Of a stretch of 64,000 nt of DNA, positions 8,545 through 16,792 are shown one piece after another. Positions within the stretch are counted from its first letter, which is position 1, and the number at the start of each line of letters is the position of its first letter. The stretch lies in NCBI RefSeq assembly GCF_004804275.1, contig NZ_STGI01000009.1:124001-188000 (forward strand). The letters run 5' to 3'. The notes below the pieces were generated by a model. It had not been told where the DNA came from and made no database searches. It saw only the letters and a list, made by a program, of their open reading frames with translations. A program made the position numbers and the translations under genes. This stretch comes from Herbaspirillum sp. ST 5-3 (GTDB taxonomy: Bacteria; Pseudomonadota; Gammaproteobacteria; Burkholderiales; Burkholderiaceae_D).

Positions 8545-9681
8545 CTACTGCCGTGGCAGGCTGTCGCCGATCCCATGCTCGCGGTGCAGCACGCGTGCTG
8601 CGGCATGCTTGGCATCCCGCATGCCGTTCACGAGATGGAATGCCAGGGTGGAGGCGATGCTCGTGTCGTCCTTGCGCCGCGCCTTGTTCAGGAGCCAGCT
8701 TCTGGCCGAGTAGTTGTATCCCTCGCGAGCAATCCGCAGCACCATCGGCAGATGGCGAAGCATCTGCATGCGCGTGCGATAAACCGCGAGGTGGTCGAGG
8801 TCGCGCTGTACGCCGAGCAGCCGGTACTTGTACTCGTATTGGCCCCAGAGGAAATGGTATTCGTTGCCCTGGCGCGCGATGCATTCGCAGATCGTCAGGT
8901 AGCAGCACAGGGTGCCGAGTCCGTACTCGTCATAGCAAGGGTCATGGGACAGCACCTGCAGGAAATAATTGTTCCCGAACCGATAATTGATGGTGCCGGC
9001 ACAGACCCGGCCGTTGGCGGTGACGGCGCCGACGAAGCCGCGCAGTTTCAGCAGTGTAAGCATGCGGCGCTCTTCTTCGTCGTCGATGTACGAGGTCTTG
9101 TTCCTGCCGTGCATCCTTGCCTTGTTCAAGGCGATGATGGCGCGCACATCAGCCTCCTGGATCTCCTCGCCGACAAAGACCTGGAACCGGAACGACGGAT
9201 AGTCGCGCTTGAACTTGTTGAGATACCGCTTGAGATAATTGCGCGTCGATTTTCCCAGGCGCGCCATGTATTCCTCGATCGACTGCGGCAGGCCGAGGAC
9301 GATATCCTGCGTGGAGTGAAACTGCTGATGGGGAAACGAGAGTCGCCGGATGTCGGTGCGGATGACAGGAAAGGAGACCACGTTCACGTTCGGAAAGGCA
9401 TCAAAGATGTGACGCACGAAGCGTTCGATCTCCTCCTCGGCTATCCACATCTGCTCGTTGAGAACGCAGGCCCTGTCCGCCTCGAGGCGGAATATCAGCG
9501 CGACCGAAGTCTTGCCGTTTCTGCTTGCCACATAGGTTCTTGTGTTTTCGGTAATGTGCCCATAAACCCTGAGTTGCAGGTAGGACGCATATCGGTGTTG
9601 ATACAGCTCCTCCATGTCCGATTCGACGTGGGGTGGAATGGGGTTCTGGTACAGCGCGATGCTCGTGTTTTCCGAGTGCAT
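8545..9681 (-). CDS. FemAB/GNAT-type acyltransferase (paralogue 2)
   Basis: A 378-residue paralogue of the preceding minus-strand gene, 81 bp upstream of it and probably in the same operon. Aligned blocks include the LGKSTRNYLKRY/IGKNMRRNIKRY pair, AGTINYRFGNNYFLQVLSHDP, YDEYGLGTLCCYLTICECIARQG and LWGQYEYKYRLLG. Identity in the core looks moderate, so the duplication is old and the acceptors may differ. No signal peptide is seen and it is likely cytoplasmic. The substrate is unknown. ATG 9681 opens the frame behind a weak ribosome site (GAGAGAAA). Confidence 0.75.
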   Translation of the reverse strand: MHSENTSIALYQNPIPPHVESDMEELYQHRYASYLQLRVYGHITENTRTYVASRNGKTSVALIFRLEADRACVLNEQMWIAEEEIERFVRHIFDAFPNVNVVSFPVIRTDIRRLSFPHQQFHSTQDIVLGLPQSIEEYMARLGKSTRNYLKRYLNKFKRDYPSFRFQVFVGEEIQEADVRAIIALNKARMHGRNKTSYIDDEEERRMLTLLKLRGFVGAVTANGRVCAGTINYRFGNNYFLQVLSHDPCYDEYGLGTLCCYLTICECIARQGNEYHFLWGQYEYKYRLLGVQRDLDHLAVYRTRMQMLRHLPMVLRIAREGYNYSARSWLLNKARRKDDTSIASTLAFHLVNGMRDAKHAAARVLHREHGIGDSLPRQ

Positions 9682-10308
9682 GGTTTTCTCTCATTCTGAA
9701 TAATGAGCGGTTGCCGAATACATCGACATGCCGGCATCCGCGACCCGCAAAAAACCCGGATGAATGGGACAAGGAGATACCGTGCCGCGCCTCTTGAGCA
9801 CGCGGTCAGGAATTTGGGTTCGTCACGGGCCGTCGAATTCACACCAGATCCGCTCTTGTTGAGAGCGCTCAAATGAATTCCCCAGCCGATGCAGTCGATG
9901 CGGTCTCTTTGATGCATGAATGGCATCTGCACACGCGCGTCAGCGTCGATTGGGTAAATGTCCCGTCGCGTGGCCCCCATGTGGAGTACAATGTGGTATC
10001 TCAACGCAACAAACTACTTTCCGGGATCACATTCGTACCCGGAACCCCGTCAACCCACCGTTGGCATCTGGCCTGGCAACTCAGGCATGTCGACAATCGT
10101 TCAAGTCTGCGGCCGCGCCCTTGTGCAAAGACCGCATCACTGACACGCATCAAGCCCGCCCGCAGTCCGGGCGCGCCGCAAGAGAGAAATCGCATGAATC
10201 TGCGCGCAGGCCGCTCTCTCCTGCGCTGTGCGCACGCGCACGGTCAAGACTCAGCCCGCTGCCGACTGATGATTCGGCCGCCGCACCAACTTTGAATGGG
10301 AATTACAC
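9682..10308. other. Intergenic region without a recognised gene
   Basis: A 627-bp stretch between the divergent acyltransferase operon and the infA paralogue. Several open frames cross it on both strands, but none has a ribosome site, a recognisable domain or normal codon use. Promoters for both flanking transcription units should lie here; I could not place them with confidence. Confidence 0.5.
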
Positions 10309-10572
10309 ATGGCTAAAGAAGAACTGATTGAAATGAGTGGAAGCGTCGTTGAAGTCCTCCCGGATTCGCGTTTTCGCGTCAATCTGGATAACGGGCACCA
10401 GCTGGTCGCCTATACCTCCGGCAAGATGCGCAAGAATCACATCCGCATCCTGGCGGGCGACAAGGTCTCGCTCGAATTGTCTCCGTACGATCTGAGCAAG
10501 GGACGCATCACCTTCCGTCACATCGAGAATCGCGGCAGCGGCCCGTCCCGCCCGCAACATCGCCGGTATTGA
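10309..10572 (+). CDS. infA: Translation initiation factor IF-1, probably a second copy
   Basis: An 87-residue protein that aligns along residues 1-70 with IF-1 ([18 protein letters not shown], then [26 protein letters not shown] and [15 protein letters not shown]). IF-1 binds the 30S A site during initiation. The usual length is 72. This copy has a basic tail of about 16 residues ([14 protein letters not shown]) and is not in the ribosomal-protein operon where the housekeeping infA normally sits. Many betaproteobacteria carry such a second infA. A cold-shock gene follows 330 bp downstream, so conditional use is possible. Confidence 0.92.
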   Translation: MAKEELIEMSGSVVEVLPDSRFRVNLDNGHQLVAYTSGKMRKNHIRILAGDKVSLELSPYDLSKGRITFRHIENRGSGPSRPQHRRY

Positions 10573-10903
10573 TCCGGCAAGGCAAAGATGACATCGCGTT
10601 GATCGCTTTGCATCCTTGCTGTCACAGCAATACTGCGCAGGCATCAGGCCCGGCACACGAACCCGTCCTGATGCTTTGAATTATTTTCGCGAAATCGAAA
10701 ATAAGATTAGGTGAATCGCGCCAAGCCCTGTATATTGAGTCCTGCACTTCATCAAGTTGTCGTTCCTTCTGGTCCTCTTTCCCGTCTTGCTCTGCCTCAG
10801 AGCCATTCCTGTTTGAATACCTCAGTTGCATCTCTTGGTCGCAAGTGCTTATCGGGCTTCGTGCCCTTATGGGCTTCGTCCCTTATTTTTTTAGAGGTAA
10901 TAC
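10573..10903 (+). promoter_or_regulatory. Long leader region of the cold-shock gene
   Basis: A 331-bp gap between infA and the csp gene, with no ORF of its own that I can support. It becomes T-rich and pyrimidine-rich towards the start codon and ends in AGAGGTAATAC. Cold-shock genes often carry long structured 5' UTRs that act as RNA thermosensors, so this stretch is the likely site of such a leader. No conserved cold-box was identified by eye. A short inverted repeat (TTTTCG...CGAAAA) lies near 10683-10700. Confidence 0.4.
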
Positions 10904-11113
10904 ATGAGTACTCTTACTGGCACAGTAAAATGGTTTAACGATTCCAAGGGCTTCGGCTTCATTACGCCGGACGGCGGTGGCGCGGATCTGTTCGCACACT
11001 TCCAGGACATCCAGTCTAGCGGCTTCAAGAGCCTGGCCGAAAACCAGCGCGTGTCGTTCGAACGCAGCACCGGCCCCAAGGGCGAAAAGGCGAGCAACAT
11101 CCGCCCGGTCTGA
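10904..11113 (+). CDS. csp: Cold-shock protein (CspA family)
   Basis: A 69-residue single cold-shock domain. It contains RNP1 (KGFGFITPD) and RNP2 (DLFAHFQDI) in the usual places, and the opening [13 protein letters not shown] is typical of CspA-type nucleic-acid chaperones. It binds single-stranded RNA or DNA and helps translation at low temperature or in general growth. The length is normal. It is preceded by a 330-bp leader and followed by a strong terminator at 11261, so it is probably monocistronic. Confidence 0.95.
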   Translation: MSTLTGTVKWFNDSKGFGFITPDGGGADLFAHFQDIQSSGFKSLAENQRVSFERSTGPKGEKASNIRPV

Positions 11114-11260
11114 TCAGTTCAGATCACGCAGCATCAGAATTCACATGTTATCGGGCCGCCGCCATGCAGCGCCCGGTAATCGCAGGAAAATTCTTCTAAA
11201 GCCGCGGGCACCATGCAGATAGCATGGGCGCTCGGCGAGTTGAACCTTGTGTTGAATGGA

Positions 11261-11283
11261 AGCCCGCTTCGGCGGGCTTTTTT
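11261..11283 (+). terminator. Rho-independent terminator after the csp gene
   Basis: A perfect 7-bp GC-rich stem (AGCCCGC/GCGGGCT) closes on a TTCG tetraloop and is followed by six T residues. It lies about 150 bp downstream of the csp stop codon. Confidence 0.9.
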
Positions 11284-11312
11284 GCGTCTGTCTTTTTGCT
11301 TGCGACGAGCGA

Positions 11313-11567
11313 TCAGCGGAAGAACTGCGGCAGGATCAGGAGCGGCGTGCCTGGTACGTTGGCGGCGACAAGGCGGCGCGCGACGCCGGTGATGGTGGCC
11401 TCGAAGGCGCGGAAGGTGGTCATCGGATCACTATCGATGCTCTTGAGTTTGCTTAACTTCGCAAGTGCATCATTGGAGATCACGCAGGCACGTTTGATCG
11501 AGTCGACGCACACGGTGAAGGCAACGCCGGCGCTGGTGAGCATGGGTTCTGTTGTGGTATGGGACAT
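11313..11567 (-). CDS. DUF1488-like small protein
   Basis: An 84-residue protein starting at ATG 11567 behind AAGGAG. The pattern VAFTVCVDSIKRACVISNDALAKL, followed by a helix ending in AARRLVAANV, matches the DUF1488 layout as I remember it: a short beta hairpin with a conserved C-x-IS-x-(D/E)AL motif. Such proteins are widespread in Burkholderiales and have no known role. It is cytoplasmic by appearance. Confidence 0.65.
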   Translation of the reverse strand: MSHTTTEPMLTSAGVAFTVCVDSIKRACVISNDALAKLSKLKSIDSDPMTTFRAFEATITGVARRLVAANVPGTPLLILPQFFR

Positions 11568-11719
11568 AAGTTTGACTCCTTACAATTTCTTGGTCGATAG
11601 TGCACGCGATTTGCCGCAATAGCAAACAAAACACGCGCAGCACAAGGGATTGGTCAAGCTGCTCCGCTGCAAGTTGCTGCCGCGAACGGAGCGCGACAGA
11701 TGAGGCTGATAGCCAAGGC

Positions 11720-12484
11720 TTAATAGCATCCGTCGCTCGGCCGATGCATGGACCTCAGTTCGGAGGTCAGCGCCGAAAGATCGGGGAACAGCGTGAATTT
11801 CCTGATCCCAAGCGCAGTCAGTTCTTCAAAGAAGCACTGGATATCTTCGCTTCTGACAATCAATCTTCGCAGCCATTCATCGGCACCCTTGATCAGGTTG
11901 ATAGGCGTCCGGCTGGAATGGATAGTGAACGCGCCTTGCTGTAGTTGAATGCGAGGATCGTGTTCGATCGCCATTGCGACGCCGACGGTATCGAGCTCGT
12001 CACGGTTCTTGAACGCCGGCACGACGAGCGGCTCGTACGACGACGCGTCCAGGGGAAAGATCAAGGGCTCGAAACCTTGCGACTCATTCAGCTTGCGTCC
12101 ATCCAATGCCCATATGCAGGCATCGCGATCGATGCTCTGCCTCGGCGGGACATAATCCGGATGCACGGAAAAGAAGGCGGCGGTCAGGGGAGAGTAGGTC
12201 CAGTCCAGCAAACGCGTCGGCAAGCCGTAATGCTGCATCAACGCAAGCCATCCAGGATAATCGTCGCTCGACGGACAGGAGAAATGCCGGCTGCGTGCGC
12301 GCACGCGGAATTCATTGGTCAGGTAGCGCTCCTGTTGCGCTGTGTAGCCGCGATGCACGCTCGGCGCAAGATCCCAGCAGGCATCGGTCTGTCCGCGGAA
12401 CAACCATTTCTCGATAGGCGCGAGGGCTCGCACTTCGCGCGAAAGATCTCCTATCGTCTTGATGGCAATTTCCGGGATCGGCAT
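11720..12484 (-). CDS. FRG domain protein
   Basis: A protein of about 254 residues with the FRG domain of unknown function: WLFRGQTDACWDLAPSVHRGY near the N-terminus, then LMQHYGLPTRLLDWTYSPLTAAFFSV, the family's most conserved block. FRG proteins occur as single-domain proteins near mobile or defence genes, and no activity is established. ATG 12484 places the domain within 15 residues of the start. A GTG at 12547 would add 21 residues but overlaps no ribosome site. It is divergent from the HopJ-like gene 155 bp away. Confidence 0.75.
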   Translation of the reverse strand: MPIPEIAIKTIGDLSREVRALAPIEKWLFRGQTDACWDLAPSVHRGYTAQQERYLTNEFRVRARSRHFSCPSSDDYPGWLALMQHYGLPTRLLDWTYSPLTAAFFSVHPDYVPPRQSIDRDACIWALDGRKLNESQGFEPLIFPLDASSYEPLVVPAFKNRDELDTVGVAMAIEHDPRIQLQQGAFTIHSSRTPINLIKGADEWLRRLIVRSEDIQCFFEELTALGIRKFTLFPDLSALTSELRSMHRPSDGCY

Positions 12485-12639
12485 AAATCGATGCGACGTT
12501 CTGGCGGCTCCGTGAATGTTGACATCGTCAGGCGCGGCCGGGTTCACGCGGGCAAGAACTGATGTCTGGGAGTGCGTTTCGAACCGGCAAGGAAATTGGC
12601 GCTAGAATGCTGCGTTTCTCCACCTGCGCTATACACACC

Positions 12640-12984
12640 ATGAACCTCGATAGCTTTCTCGGAAAACTCCAGGACGATCCATCTTCCGTCACCTTCGACG
12701 AGACGATGGCAGCGATCAACGCGGCCTATGATTTCACGCCGGCGACATTCACCAACGGCGAACTCAGGAACGAAGCCGGGCAGAATTCCGGTTCATGCAA
12801 GCTGTTTGCTTTCGCCATGCTCCATCACCTGTCGGAAGCGCAGACGCTTGCATGTTTCGGCGCCTACTACCGCGACGATGTGCTGAACAATCCGGCCGGG
12901 ACCGATCACCAGAATATCCGCAATTTCATGAAAACCGGCTGGGCCGGCGTGAAGTTCGACAGCATGCCGCTGCAGGCAAAATAA
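12640..12984 (+). CDS. HopJ-like protein
   Basis: A 114-residue protein matching the HopJ family along its whole length (NLDSFLGKLQDD, then NAAYDFTPATFTNGELRNEAGQNSGSCKLFAFAMLHHLSE and ACFGAYYRDDVLNNPAGTDHQNIRNFMKTGWAGVKF). HopJ was named as a candidate type III effector in Pseudomonas syringae, but close relatives are found in many free-living proteobacteria without such systems, so a housekeeping role is more likely here. No type III genes are in this window. An in-frame ATG-less extension to 12562 was ignored because ATG 12640 begins the family's usual N-terminus. Confidence 0.85.
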   Translation: MNLDSFLGKLQDDPSSVTFDETMAAINAAYDFTPATFTNGELRNEAGQNSGSCKLFAFAMLHHLSEAQTLACFGAYYRDDVLNNPAGTDHQNIRNFMKTGWAGVKFDSMPLQAK

Positions 12985-13062
12985 CTCACGCGCTGCTACC
13001 GCATGAATAAAGCCCGAAGGCGGTTGATGACAAGGCGCCTCCTTCCCATGCCTCGCTTGAGC

Positions 13063-14133
13063 TCATAGGTCTTCGTTGAACAACAGCTTCCACGTAGCCC
13101 TGTATGCGACGATCTCCCTCACTGACTCGGGCAAGCTGTCCAGCACAGCGCGCTGCATGCCCACCTTGTTCGAGAAGCTCCTCATAATGAACGGGTTGAG
13201 ATCGAGCGCGGTCATGAAGCGCCAGGGATAATCGGCAATCAACTTCGCCCACTCCTGCTTGAGCTTGCGAGTGGAACGGTCCCAGTATTTCCCTGGGTAT
13301 TCCCTGCTTGATGGATAAACGTGGTCCGGCGGGCCGGAGAACAAGTCAAAGTAGAGATTGGGATATTGTTTGATCAGCTTGCGGACATAGTCCGGCCCGT
13401 AAATCGTGTTGCGATCCTGATAGCGCATTTGCGCAAGATGACACCAGATCACCTTGGCCTTGGGATACTGCGCGAGCATTTTCTCCAATGGCGGCAGCAA
13501 GGCGTCCTCGATCTCAAGGTGAATCTGGAATGGGATCCCGCTTTCCGCCGAAAAACGGAAGAGTGCATGCCCGGCTGGGCTATCGATTGGAAAATCCTCG
13601 TCGCGCGCAAGATTGCCGCGTTCAATCTGATCGGGCGAGGGATAGTGGCGGAACTCGTATTCCCCCATCAGCGGATAGCCATCAATAGCGATGCGCTCCT
13701 TGGTAGTCTGCGCGAATCTCATGGGATCTCGCTTCCAGTCCGGCGGCAACCCGCCATCCCCCGTCGGAACATAGCGCCACGGATCGGCTGCCACCGCGTA
13801 CCGGGCAGCATCGCTCCAGCCACGCCCCTTGGCCACGCCAGAAAATGCGATAAGCGCGACGCCTTCATCATCCATGCGATGCGCGAAACTCTGCATATCC
13901 AGGTCTTCGCCCAGGTTCGATTCGATATCGATGATCGGCATCACACCCTGTGCTCGCATCGCCGCGATGCGCTGCTTCCAGTTGTGCTTGAGCGTGGTCA
14001 GATTGAACGGGACTTCCGCTTTGTCGACGTCTGTCATGCGTGATGCGGTGGGAATGGGGCTGAAATCGCGAGCGATCGCTGACCAGGAAAACAGAATGCC
14101 GAAAAAAAGCAGTAGGGTTCGAATCAGGTGCAT
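13063..14133 (-). CDS. Secreted amidohydrolase-family protein
   Basis: A 356-residue protein with a signal peptide (residues 1-21, ending AIA-RD) and a TIM-barrel metal-dependent hydrolase fold of the amidohydrolase_2 type. Visible strand ends are MPIIDIESN, ALIAFSG, PFQIHLEIED, KVIWCHLAQ and MTALDLNPF, which could supply metal ligands. The usual first HxH motif is replaced by DIESN, as happens in periplasmic members of the group. The substrate is unknown. It lies just downstream of an attC-like site on the same strand, but no attC-like site follows it, so I do not call it a cassette. Confidence 0.7.
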   Translation of the reverse strand: MHLIRTLLLFFGILFSWSAIARDFSPIPTASRMTDVDKAEVPFNLTTLKHNWKQRIAAMRAQGVMPIIDIESNLGEDLDMQSFAHRMDDEGVALIAFSGVAKGRGWSDAARYAVAADPWRYVPTGDGGLPPDWKRDPMRFAQTTKERIAIDGYPLMGEYEFRHYPSPDQIERGNLARDEDFPIDSPAGHALFRFSAESGIPFQIHLEIEDALLPPLEKMLAQYPKAKVIWCHLAQMRYQDRNTIYGPDYVRKLIKQYPNLYFDLFSGPPDHVYPSSREYPGKYWDRSTRKLKQEWAKLIADYPWRFMTALDLNPFIMRSFSNKVGMQRAVLDSLPESVREIVAYRATWKLLFNEDL

Positions 14134-14180
14134 GGATGCTCCCCTTTCTCGTGCACTCTAGGCGTCATTCGGGGCGTAGC

Positions 14181-14240
14181 GGCATAACGTGGAGTTGAGG
14201 CGGTCTGCGCAGCTTTTCGCGCAGGCCGCCTCGAACGCAG
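14181..14240 (-). repeat. attC-like recombination site 2 (integron cassette end)
   Basis: On the minus strand the sequence runs from a degenerate R'' box (CTCAC), through TTCGAGGCGG and a 14-bp arm pairing with GCGCAG-A-CCGCCTC, to AACTCCACGTTATGCC. The right half closely resembles the L'-R' half of known attC sites (AACTCxxxCGTTAxxC). The stem GAGGCGGcCTGCGC/GCGCAGaCCGCCTC has one extra-helical mismatch, a usual attC feature. It lies directly after the stop codon of the upstream gene. The weak R'' box is the main doubt. Confidence 0.5.
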
Positions 14241-14249
14241 AGTGAGAAC

Positions 14250-14657
14250 TCATTTGCCGACTACTTGGCTGATGAGATCGACGGAATACACTGCCCCTAG
14301 CAATGCGCCTATGCCAACCGAAGCGACAGCAACAGAGAAGCAAGCCATTACGACGATACGAAGTGGCTGCTTTGCCGTGGCGTCATATGGCGGCTCGCCT
14401 TTGATGAGTACGTGAAAGTCCGGATATTTCCTTACAACGAACCCCTTAAGCCAGAAGGGAATGCCATACAGTAGGCCGACGGCACCAAATGCTGCAATGT
14501 AAATGGCAACTGTCTTAAGGTTAAGCCACACGAGACCAGCCGTAATTGCGAGAAGTGCGGCTAGGCCGATTATCAGGGCACCAGCGACGATTGCGGGCAG
14601 GAGCCGGAGAATGATGACTGCCAGGACTATGCCAAAGGCAACTTGCAGGATAAGCAC
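14250..14657 (-). CDS. Hypothetical membrane protein in a putative integron cassette
   Basis: A 135-residue protein with three or four hydrophobic helices: about 1-20, 22-45, 50-72 and 100-125. The short loop between the last two contains FVVRKYPDFHVLIKGEPPYD. GTG at 14657 follows AGGAG by six bases and lies 16 bp after the GTTAG of attC-like site 1, the arrangement expected of a gene cassette. An upstream GTG at 14696 would place the start inside that site. Base composition is lower in GC than the flanking genes, consistent with acquisition. No family is recognised. Confidence 0.6.
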   Translation of the reverse strand: MLILQVAFGIVLAVIILRLLPAIVAGALIIGLAALLAITAGLVWLNLKTVAIYIAAFGAVGLLYGIPFWLKGFVVRKYPDFHVLIKGEPPYDATAKQPLRIVVMACFSVAVASVGIGALLGAVYSVDLISQVVGK

Positions 14658-14671
14658 TGCGGTCTCCTGAG

Positions 14672-14728
14672 TTCTAACGCGTAAGCTCACCTGCACCGCA
14701 GGTGACAGTGTGCAGCGACATGTTAGCT
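14672..14728 (-). repeat. attC-like recombination site 1 (integron cassette end)
   Basis: On the minus strand an R''-like GCTAAC is followed by TCGCTGCAC, an 8-bp perfect hairpin (TCACCTGC/GCAGGTGA), AGCTTACGC and an R'-like GTTAG. CTAAC and GTTAG are perfect inverted ends, about 44 bp apart. The TAA stop of the upstream gene lies inside the R'' box, and the next gene starts just after the R' box. Both features are typical of integron cassettes. The outer bases do not fit GTTRRRY perfectly. Confidence 0.6.
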
Positions 14729-15094
14729 CCCCTCATGCGGCGGCTCTTCCACCGAAATGCCAACAGATGAAAGCTTCTCTTTAAGATTTTTGATTCTATA
14801 TTCTGGAAAATTTCCCAGCCAAAGGCCAGCATCAGAGGTCAGATCCTTGCGCAGCGTCTCCAGCGATATGGCAGCGGCTTCTTTGCATTCTTCCCGAATT
14901 GGCTTCAACGCTGCAGCTGAGATTGGCTCAACCGCCTTTGCGACCAGAGCGGGGCTCGGCTCTATTGATGGAAATAGTGGCCGATTGACTGTTCCCTCTT
15001 CATGCCAGCCGCATACGCGGCATCGGAACGAAAACAACCCGCCGTGTTCGAGACACTCTACAACTGCGTGACATTTTGGACAGGCTGGTCTCAT
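14723..15094 (-). CDS. Hypothetical zinc-ribbon protein in a putative integron cassette
   Basis: A 123-residue protein starting at ATG 15094, seven bases after a GTTAG sequence. The first 40 residues hold two CxxC pairs (CPKC at 5-8 and CRVC near 26-29), a small zinc ribbon. The rest is helical with an acidic C-terminus (SVEEPPHEGS). The TAA stop lies within the attC-like site. GC content is near 50%, below the surrounding genes. There is no homologue I recognise, which is usual for cassette genes. Confidence 0.6.
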   Translation of the reverse strand: MRPACPKCHAVVECLEHGGLFSFRCRVCGWHEEGTVNRPLFPSIEPSPALVAKAVEPISAAALKPIREECKEAAAISLETLRKDLTSDAGLWLGNFPEYRIKNLKEKLSSVGISVEEPPHEGS

Positions 15095-15547
15095 GAGAGC
15101 TAACTGGTTATACGGTAACGACTGTCCAATAAACACAGTACGGGGCTGATAAGTACATCACGTCGCTTCGCCGAAGGGCGCACCAGCGCTTGGTTTGCAT
15201 GGACACTATTTATAAGCACAGTGCTAAATAAATGTGGAATACGTCAGTCGGCTGCCCGGCGATATCAGACATTAATTGGCCTATCGTGCCATGGAGGAAT
15301 TATCAAAGCAATATCCATTTCACGGGATAGCTGTATGGTCGAAATTGGCCGCACGCAGAAGCCGTGAACATTGCCAAGCCCGTCCACTATCAGCCAAGCA
15401 CCGGGCATTCGCCGGCAAAGGGTGTTGGCTATTTCGTACGATAGGGATCAGTTGCTTCGATGCTGACGCCCTGCGCCCGATGCCGCTTCAGGCACCGGGC
15501 TCCATCGACGTTACCATCGCGCTGCTGCTCGCCACAGCGACAATGCT
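15095..15547. other. Non-coding stretch of lower GC upstream of the cassettes
   Basis: About 450 bp between the first cassette gene and the esterase gene. It has AT-rich patches around 15190-15245 and no ORF with a ribosome site or domain. An integron would carry attI and an integrase on this side; neither is seen. Repeated CCGGGCATTC/GCACCGGGC-like words occur near 15400-15500, but I see no ordered repeat. Confidence 0.45.
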
Positions 15548-16780
15548 TCAGCCTCGCGTCGCGCCTCGCGAATGGCTTCGGAAGAAGCGCAGCATTTCGC
15601 GCGAAGCATCCGGGCCCTTCGGGTCAGTGTATGAACCCTTGCTGCTTCCGCCTGACCACGCGTGTCCGGCTCCGTGCACGACCCAATGTTCAGCAACTGC
15701 CCTGCCCTCGCGGTCGAGGCGTATGCTTCTTGTGTACGTGCGTCCATTGGGCGCTGCACCTTTTTCCACCTTGTGTTCGGCCTGATGCGGTGCGCAGGAT
15801 GGTGCGGTGCACTGCACCAGCACCTGGTCGCCATTGCCGGGATGCACCGTCGTATCACGGTCGCCATGGAACACGATGATGGGAATCGACTGTTCCAGCG
15901 GTGGCGGGACTGTGGCGCTGATGCCTTGCGGTCCCGCTTTGCCCTTGCCGCCTCGCATGCTTGCAAACGCGGATGGCAGATCGTGCGCCGCTCTGTAAGG
16001 CAAACCGGAGTGAACGCCGACTGCGGCATACAGTTCCGGATAGGTGGCGCCCATGATGGCGGCCATCGCACCGCCCGCGGACAGGCCGGCGACATAAACG
16101 CGAGCGGGATCGATGTTGTAGGTGCGGATGATCTCGCGCGTCATGTCGGCAATGATGGAGGGTTCGCCGCCGTCGCGCCGCTGGTCTTCCGGTTTGAACC
16201 AGTTCCAGCAATTGGATCCGTTGGCACCCTGCATTTGCGCCGGATAGACGACGAAGCAGTTGTTCTCTTCAGCCACCGTATTCATTCCGGTGCCGACCGC
16301 AAAATCGTCCGGATGCTGTTTGCAGCCGTGCAGCATGACAATCAGCGGCAAGGCCTCGCCGCCCTGTTCCCGGTAGCTGCTGGGGACATAGAGCTTGTAG
16401 GCACGCGTGCCGGCGCGATTGCTGCACGATCCGGACAGGTAGCGTCCCTTGCCGGCGAGGTCGATGTCAGGATCGATGTCCTGGACAGGTTGCAGGGCCG
16501 ACATGCCTTTCCACTTGCCCTGCCCCATTTTGCGCAAGCGTGTCAGGACGTCTGCGGCCGGATTCGAGGCCGGATCCGGCTGGGCGGGCGCGGGATTGAT
16601 GTCGCGCAGTTCCGGCTGCTGCGGCAGGAAAGCGGTCCAGTCCGCCTGCTGCGCGGTGGCGTCTGGTGCAGCGCCATGCAGCGCGCGCTGGATGGCGGCG
16701 GTTGCAGCCATCGGGCCGGAGCTTCGTAATAGTTCGGTCGCTTCGCGCATTTGCGCGAGAAAGCCTTCATTGAGTTTCAT
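15548..16780 (-). CDS. PHB depolymerase-family esterase
   Basis: A 410-residue alpha/beta hydrolase of the extracellular-type poly(3-hydroxybutyrate) depolymerase/feruloyl-esterase family. It has the oxyanion motif HGCKQHPDDF (about 150-160), the lipase box GLSAGG, the acid in FHGDRDTTVHPGN and the catalytic His in HGAGHAWSGG, in that order. The first 110 residues are a non-conserved helical extension with no signal peptide, so secretion is uncertain. It is the second gene of a probable operon behind an RHH regulator, with a 12-bp gap. The substrate could be PHB or a short ester. Confidence 0.85.
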   Translation of the reverse strand: MKLNEGFLAQMREATELLRSSGPMAATAAIQRALHGAAPDATAQQADWTAFLPQQPELRDINPAPAQPDPASNPAADVLTRLRKMGQGKWKGMSALQPVQDIDPDIDLAGKGRYLSGSCSNRAGTRAYKLYVPSSYREQGGEALPLIVMLHGCKQHPDDFAVGTGMNTVAEENNCFVVYPAQMQGANGSNCWNWFKPEDQRRDGGEPSIIADMTREIIRTYNIDPARVYVAGLSAGGAMAAIMGATYPELYAAVGVHSGLPYRAAHDLPSAFASMRGGKGKAGPQGISATVPPPLEQSIPIIVFHGDRDTTVHPGNGDQVLVQCTAPSCAPHQAEHKVEKGAAPNGRTYTRSIRLDREGRAVAEHWVVHGAGHAWSGGSSKGSYTDPKGPDASREMLRFFRSHSRGATRG

Positions 16781-16792
16781 GGAAATCGTTCC

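Noticed and set aside
9682-10308. Overlapping plus-strand ORFs before infA
   Set aside because: Low-complexity, Arg/Pro-rich translations without ribosome sites or recognisable domains.
12640-12984. HopJ-like gene as evidence for a type III secretion system
   Set aside because: No secretion or effector genes are nearby and the family is common in non-pathogens.
13063-14133. Amidohydrolase as a third integron cassette
   Set aside because: It follows attC-like site 2 on the same strand, but no attC-like palindrome follows its stop (12985-13062) and its composition matches the genome.
15276-15785. Plus-strand ORF in the region upstream of the cassettes, checked as an integrase or transposase remnant
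   Set aside because: No tyrosine-recombinase or DDE motif and no ribosome site; it overlaps the esterase gene in antisense.
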